Notes under the pieces: generated by a model | Databases searched by the model: none | What the model was told of the DNA's origin: nothing | Seen by the model: the letters and a program-made list of their open reading frames with translations, nothing else | In this document: piece after piece, positions 56,497-58,392 of the stretch | How positions within the stretch are numbered: the stretch's first letter is position 1 | Layout: each line of letters begins with the position of its first letter | Made by a program: the position numbers and the translations under genes | DNA from: an uncultured Victivallales bacterium | GTDB taxonomy: Bacteria; Verrucomicrobiota; Lentisphaeria; Victivallales; UBA1829 | Reading direction: 5' to 3' | Assembly: GCA_944390795.1 (NCBI GenBank) | Contig: CALXRI010000018.1 | Span: 1 to 58,392, forward strand | Length of the DNA: 58,392 nt

Positions 56497-57221
56497 TGCC
56501 TCTTCTCATCCTCTTTCTTTTTTATGAAACTTTTTTCCTTGTATTTACGATAAAAGTGAATTGCGCCTCCCGAAAAGATAACGCATCCGCCGAGAATCCC
56601 GAGAATGCAGAAATCCCGGAGAGGTTCCCACTGTGCGCCGGATCCGGCCTGTGCGGAAAACTCCCCCTCCGCCGCCGCAGGCAGAAAAACAGCCAGAAGA
56701 ACCAGAATCCATGTTGCATTCAGTGCGGCAGTGATCTTCACCATGGTTCCATGCCCGATCAGGAGCGGCAGGAGTTCGCACGCCAACGCTCCTGCCGCAA
56801 CCAGAAGGAATGCCGTTCCCCACATGATCGCGTCAAAATCATAACGGATCAGCGTATTGAAGGCAATGGCCTCTGCATACATCGCTCCGGCCGGCAGCAG
56901 AATGGAAGGCAGAAGCGCGGCGTATTTCCAGAAAGGGTTCGGTCGTCCCAGTTCGCGGTTCTTCAGAAGCGAAAATCCAAGCAGCAGCGCCAGAAGCTCC
57001 TGAATGACAACCAGTGCACAGAAATCCCGCAGATTGACAGGATCGGAGAGAAATTCGCCAATCGACTGAAAACTCGATGATGCCAGACGCTCGCGGAAAA
57101 AGAAGACCGGAAGAACCGACAGAATCAGAATTCCCCATCGGTAAATGCGCGGCACAAGCGTCAGCTTCAGCATGCTTTGCAGCCATGCGGCAAACAGGAT
57201 CACCAAAATAAAAAATTCCAC
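56484..57221 (-). CDS. Polytopic membrane protein (HmuT-like)
   Basis: A roughly 245-residue protein with about six hydrophobic helices and a charged C-terminal tail. It occupies the position of HmuT, the membrane protein preceding the ExbB-like HmuU in haem-uptake operons; sequence similarity is limited to overall topology, so this is inference from gene order. A TTG at 57239 is in frame, but the GTG at 57221 has GGAG at 6 bp and is preferred. Expression is probably controlled by the dyad at 57241-57256, which lies just upstream of its ribosome site. Confidence 0.72.
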   Translation of the reverse strand: MEFFILVILFAAWLQSMLKLTLVPRIYRWGILILSVLPVFFFRERLASSSFQSIGEFLSDPVNLRDFCALVVIQELLALLLGFSLLKNRELGRPNPFWKYAALLPSILLPAGAMYAEAIAFNTLIRYDFDAIMWGTAFLLVAAGALACELLPLLIGHGTMVKITAALNATWILVLLAVFLPAAAEGEFSAQAGSGAQWEPLRDFCILGILGGCVIFSGGAIHFYRKYKEKSFIKKKEDEKRQCVT

Positions 57222-57240
57222 TTTTCGCTCCTGATACAAG

Positions 57241-57256
57241 ATTAGTCACAACTAAT
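57241..57256 (-). promoter_or_regulatory. Proximal 16-bp metal-box-like dyad
   Basis: ATTAGT and ACTAAT are perfect 6-bp arms around a 4-nt spacer, immediately upstream of the HmuT-like ribosome site. The dyad resembles operators of DtxR/MntR-type metal regulators in general form (TTAG...CTAA), but the cognate regulator is not in the window. Confidence 0.6.
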
Positions 57257-57263
57257 AAAAAAT

Positions 57264-57284
57264 TCAGTTAAATACCGCTGACAT
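57264..57284 (-). CDS. Six-codon leader reading frame
   Basis: An ATG at 57284 preceded by AGGAGG at 7 bp opens MSAVFN followed by TGA, between the two dyads and upstream of the HmuT-like gene. The ribosome site is much better than expected by chance for such a short frame. It could be a leader peptide regulating the operon or the remains of a lost gene. Confidence 0.4.
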   Translation of the reverse strand: MSAVFN

Positions 57285-57360
57285 GAAAAATCCTCCTAAT
57301 CAGTCTTTCGCGGCAAGCATCAGAAATATAACAGGGGAAGTATAAAATTCAAACAAGATA

Positions 57361-57376
57361 ATTAGAAATAACTAAT
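57361..57376 (-). promoter_or_regulatory. Distal 16-bp metal-box-like dyad
   Basis: ATTAG and CTAAT arms, matching the proximal dyad at 13 of 16 positions when read on the minus strand, lie 120 bp further upstream. A candidate promoter (TTGAAT, 16 bp, TATATT) lies between the two dyads. Confidence 0.55.
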
Positions 57377-57539
57377 TTTTAATAAAAAAAATTGGTTCTT
57401 CTGCACTTTATGGAAAAAATGGGATGGAATATCCGGAACCCCTGTGCAGTCAAGTCCCAATCCGGCATAATCGGTCGCGATGCTCCCTTTTATTCCGTTT
57501 GAAACTTGACAGCTTCGGGAACCCGTCTGAAAAGTGCGG

Positions 57540-58392
57540 TTGTCCCCGAAAACTGGACAACTTGACTTGGTGTAAAATGCCCGTTAAATTGACCTGGAAA
57601 GGATGGGCATTTTATGAAAAAGTCGTATGACTCCAAATTCAAAGTCGTGGCATTGGACGCGCTGTGCGGGAATTGACCGTCGCCGAGATCGCGGGAAAAT
57701 ATCAGGTTCATCCGAATCAGGTCCAGCAGTGGAAAAAGAAACTCATGGAAGGAGCTTCCGGGATTTTCCAGTCCAAGGCAGAACGGAAAGAAAGCAAGCC
57801 GTATACCGAGGACGGTCTGATGAGGAAAATCGGACGCCTTGAAATCGAGAATGACTTTTTACGAAATGTGTCCTTGGCCTGCGGCTTGAATCCCGGAAAG
57901 CTCAAATAAGCGATCAGAATCCGGCTTTAAGCGTGAATCGTCAGTTGAAACTGCTTCGGGGCCCTCATTCAAGTTTTTATTACAAGCAGTGGATTCCTAT
58001 GGAAAGCCGGAGACTTTTAATTCGGATCAAGGGAGCCAGTTTACCTGCTCGGAGTTTGTAACGGAACTTCGGAACCATGGCATTCAGATCAGCATGGACG
58101 GACGGGGACGATGTCTGGATAATGCAAAGATGGAGCGTTTCTGGTGGGCATTGAAATATGAGGACATCAAAATAAAAGAGTACGTCAGCTTGCCGCAGCT
58201 CCGTTTCGGGGTGCAGCATTATGTGAATTTTTACAACTCCAGGCGGATTCATTCGGCTCTCCAATATCGGACGCCGGATGAAGTCTATTTCGGAACTTGT
58301 AATCGGCAAACAATGGAATAAGCATCGTTGCATAAATTTCTATATCAATAAATTCCAGATACCCAGCCCGACATTGAGAGGCGTTGCCAAGC
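57540..58392 (+). mobile_element. IS3-family insertion sequence, decayed, running off the right edge
   Basis: The left end near 57540 carries a TGTCCCCGAAAACTGGACA segment resembling IS3-family terminal repeats, followed by a broken OrfA and an internally deleted OrfB. No matching right end is visible before the window stops at 58392. Confidence 0.75.
57614..58321 (+). pseudogene. IS3-family transposase OrfA/OrfB remnants
   Basis: OrfA starts at 57614 (MKKSYDSKFKVVALDAL) but stops at 57676. The rest of OrfA continues in another frame from 57664 to 57909 (TVAEIAGKYQVHPNQVQQWK), so a single-base indel has broken it. The OrfB N-terminal sequence (NPALSVNRQLKLL) follows. The rve catalytic core then resumes at about 57989 with SDQGSQFT and CLDNAKMERFW, skipping the region with the first catalytic Asp. 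OrfB is therefore both out of frame and internally deleted. Confidence 0.85.

Overview
The window looks like a chromosomal segment of a Lentisphaerae-type bacterium (Victivallales-like, PVC superphylum). This is inferred from content, not from a marker search. The clues are a LacI-controlled locus with a prepilin-like secreted protein and a multidomain glycosidase, several SGNH hydrolases, a giant GreA-domain protein of chlamydial type, and a MoxR/DUF58/VWA operon. GC content is moderately high and most genes lie on the minus strand in tightly overlapping operons.

Layout. Positions 1-2 kb hold a tRNA-Ser, a zinc-ribbon coiled-coil protein and an SGNH hydrolase. From 2.2 to 6.0 kb is a SAM-cycle operon (metK, adenosine-kinase-like pfkB, ahcY). 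From 6.1 to 12.0 kb are a Ca/Na exchanger, an orphan CpaF-type ATPase, a ceramidase-like protein, a dicarboxylate/amino-acid symporter and a DUF2752 protein. From 12.0 to 15.1 kb are two overlapping secreted proteins (TPR-like and DUF3142). From 15.5 to 21.7 kb is a LacI-controlled polysaccharide locus: regulator, prepilin-like protein, a carbohydrate-binding plus GH-A glycosidase unit split at a 12-A homopolymer, and an SGNH esterase. From 21.8 to 41.4 kb lie mostly housekeeping genes: murJ, ychF, murD, secA, pyrE, a GreA-domain giant, a DUF362 ferredoxin, a sigma-70 factor, rmuC, and a PurF-like protein without the catalytic cysteine.

From 41.4 to 54.9 kb is one nine-gene minus-strand operon. 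It encodes a membrane protein, a MoxR ATPase, a membrane protein, an ABC ATPase, two permeases, a DUF58 protein and two VWA membrane proteins, nearly all translationally coupled. From 54.96 to 55.57 kb is a set of hairpin-rich repeats: two direct 179-bp copies, a truncated third and a diverged inverted copy. Several stems differ between copies by paired, compensating changes. From 55.57 to 57.22 kb is an ExbB/DUF2149 trio resembling HmuTUV, preceded by two matching 16-bp dyads. The right end carries a decayed IS3-family element.

The points most worth following are the covarying repeat element, the A12 split of the glycosidase, the paired LacI operators with the same promoter geometry, and the metal-box-like dyads ahead of the HmuTUV-like genes.
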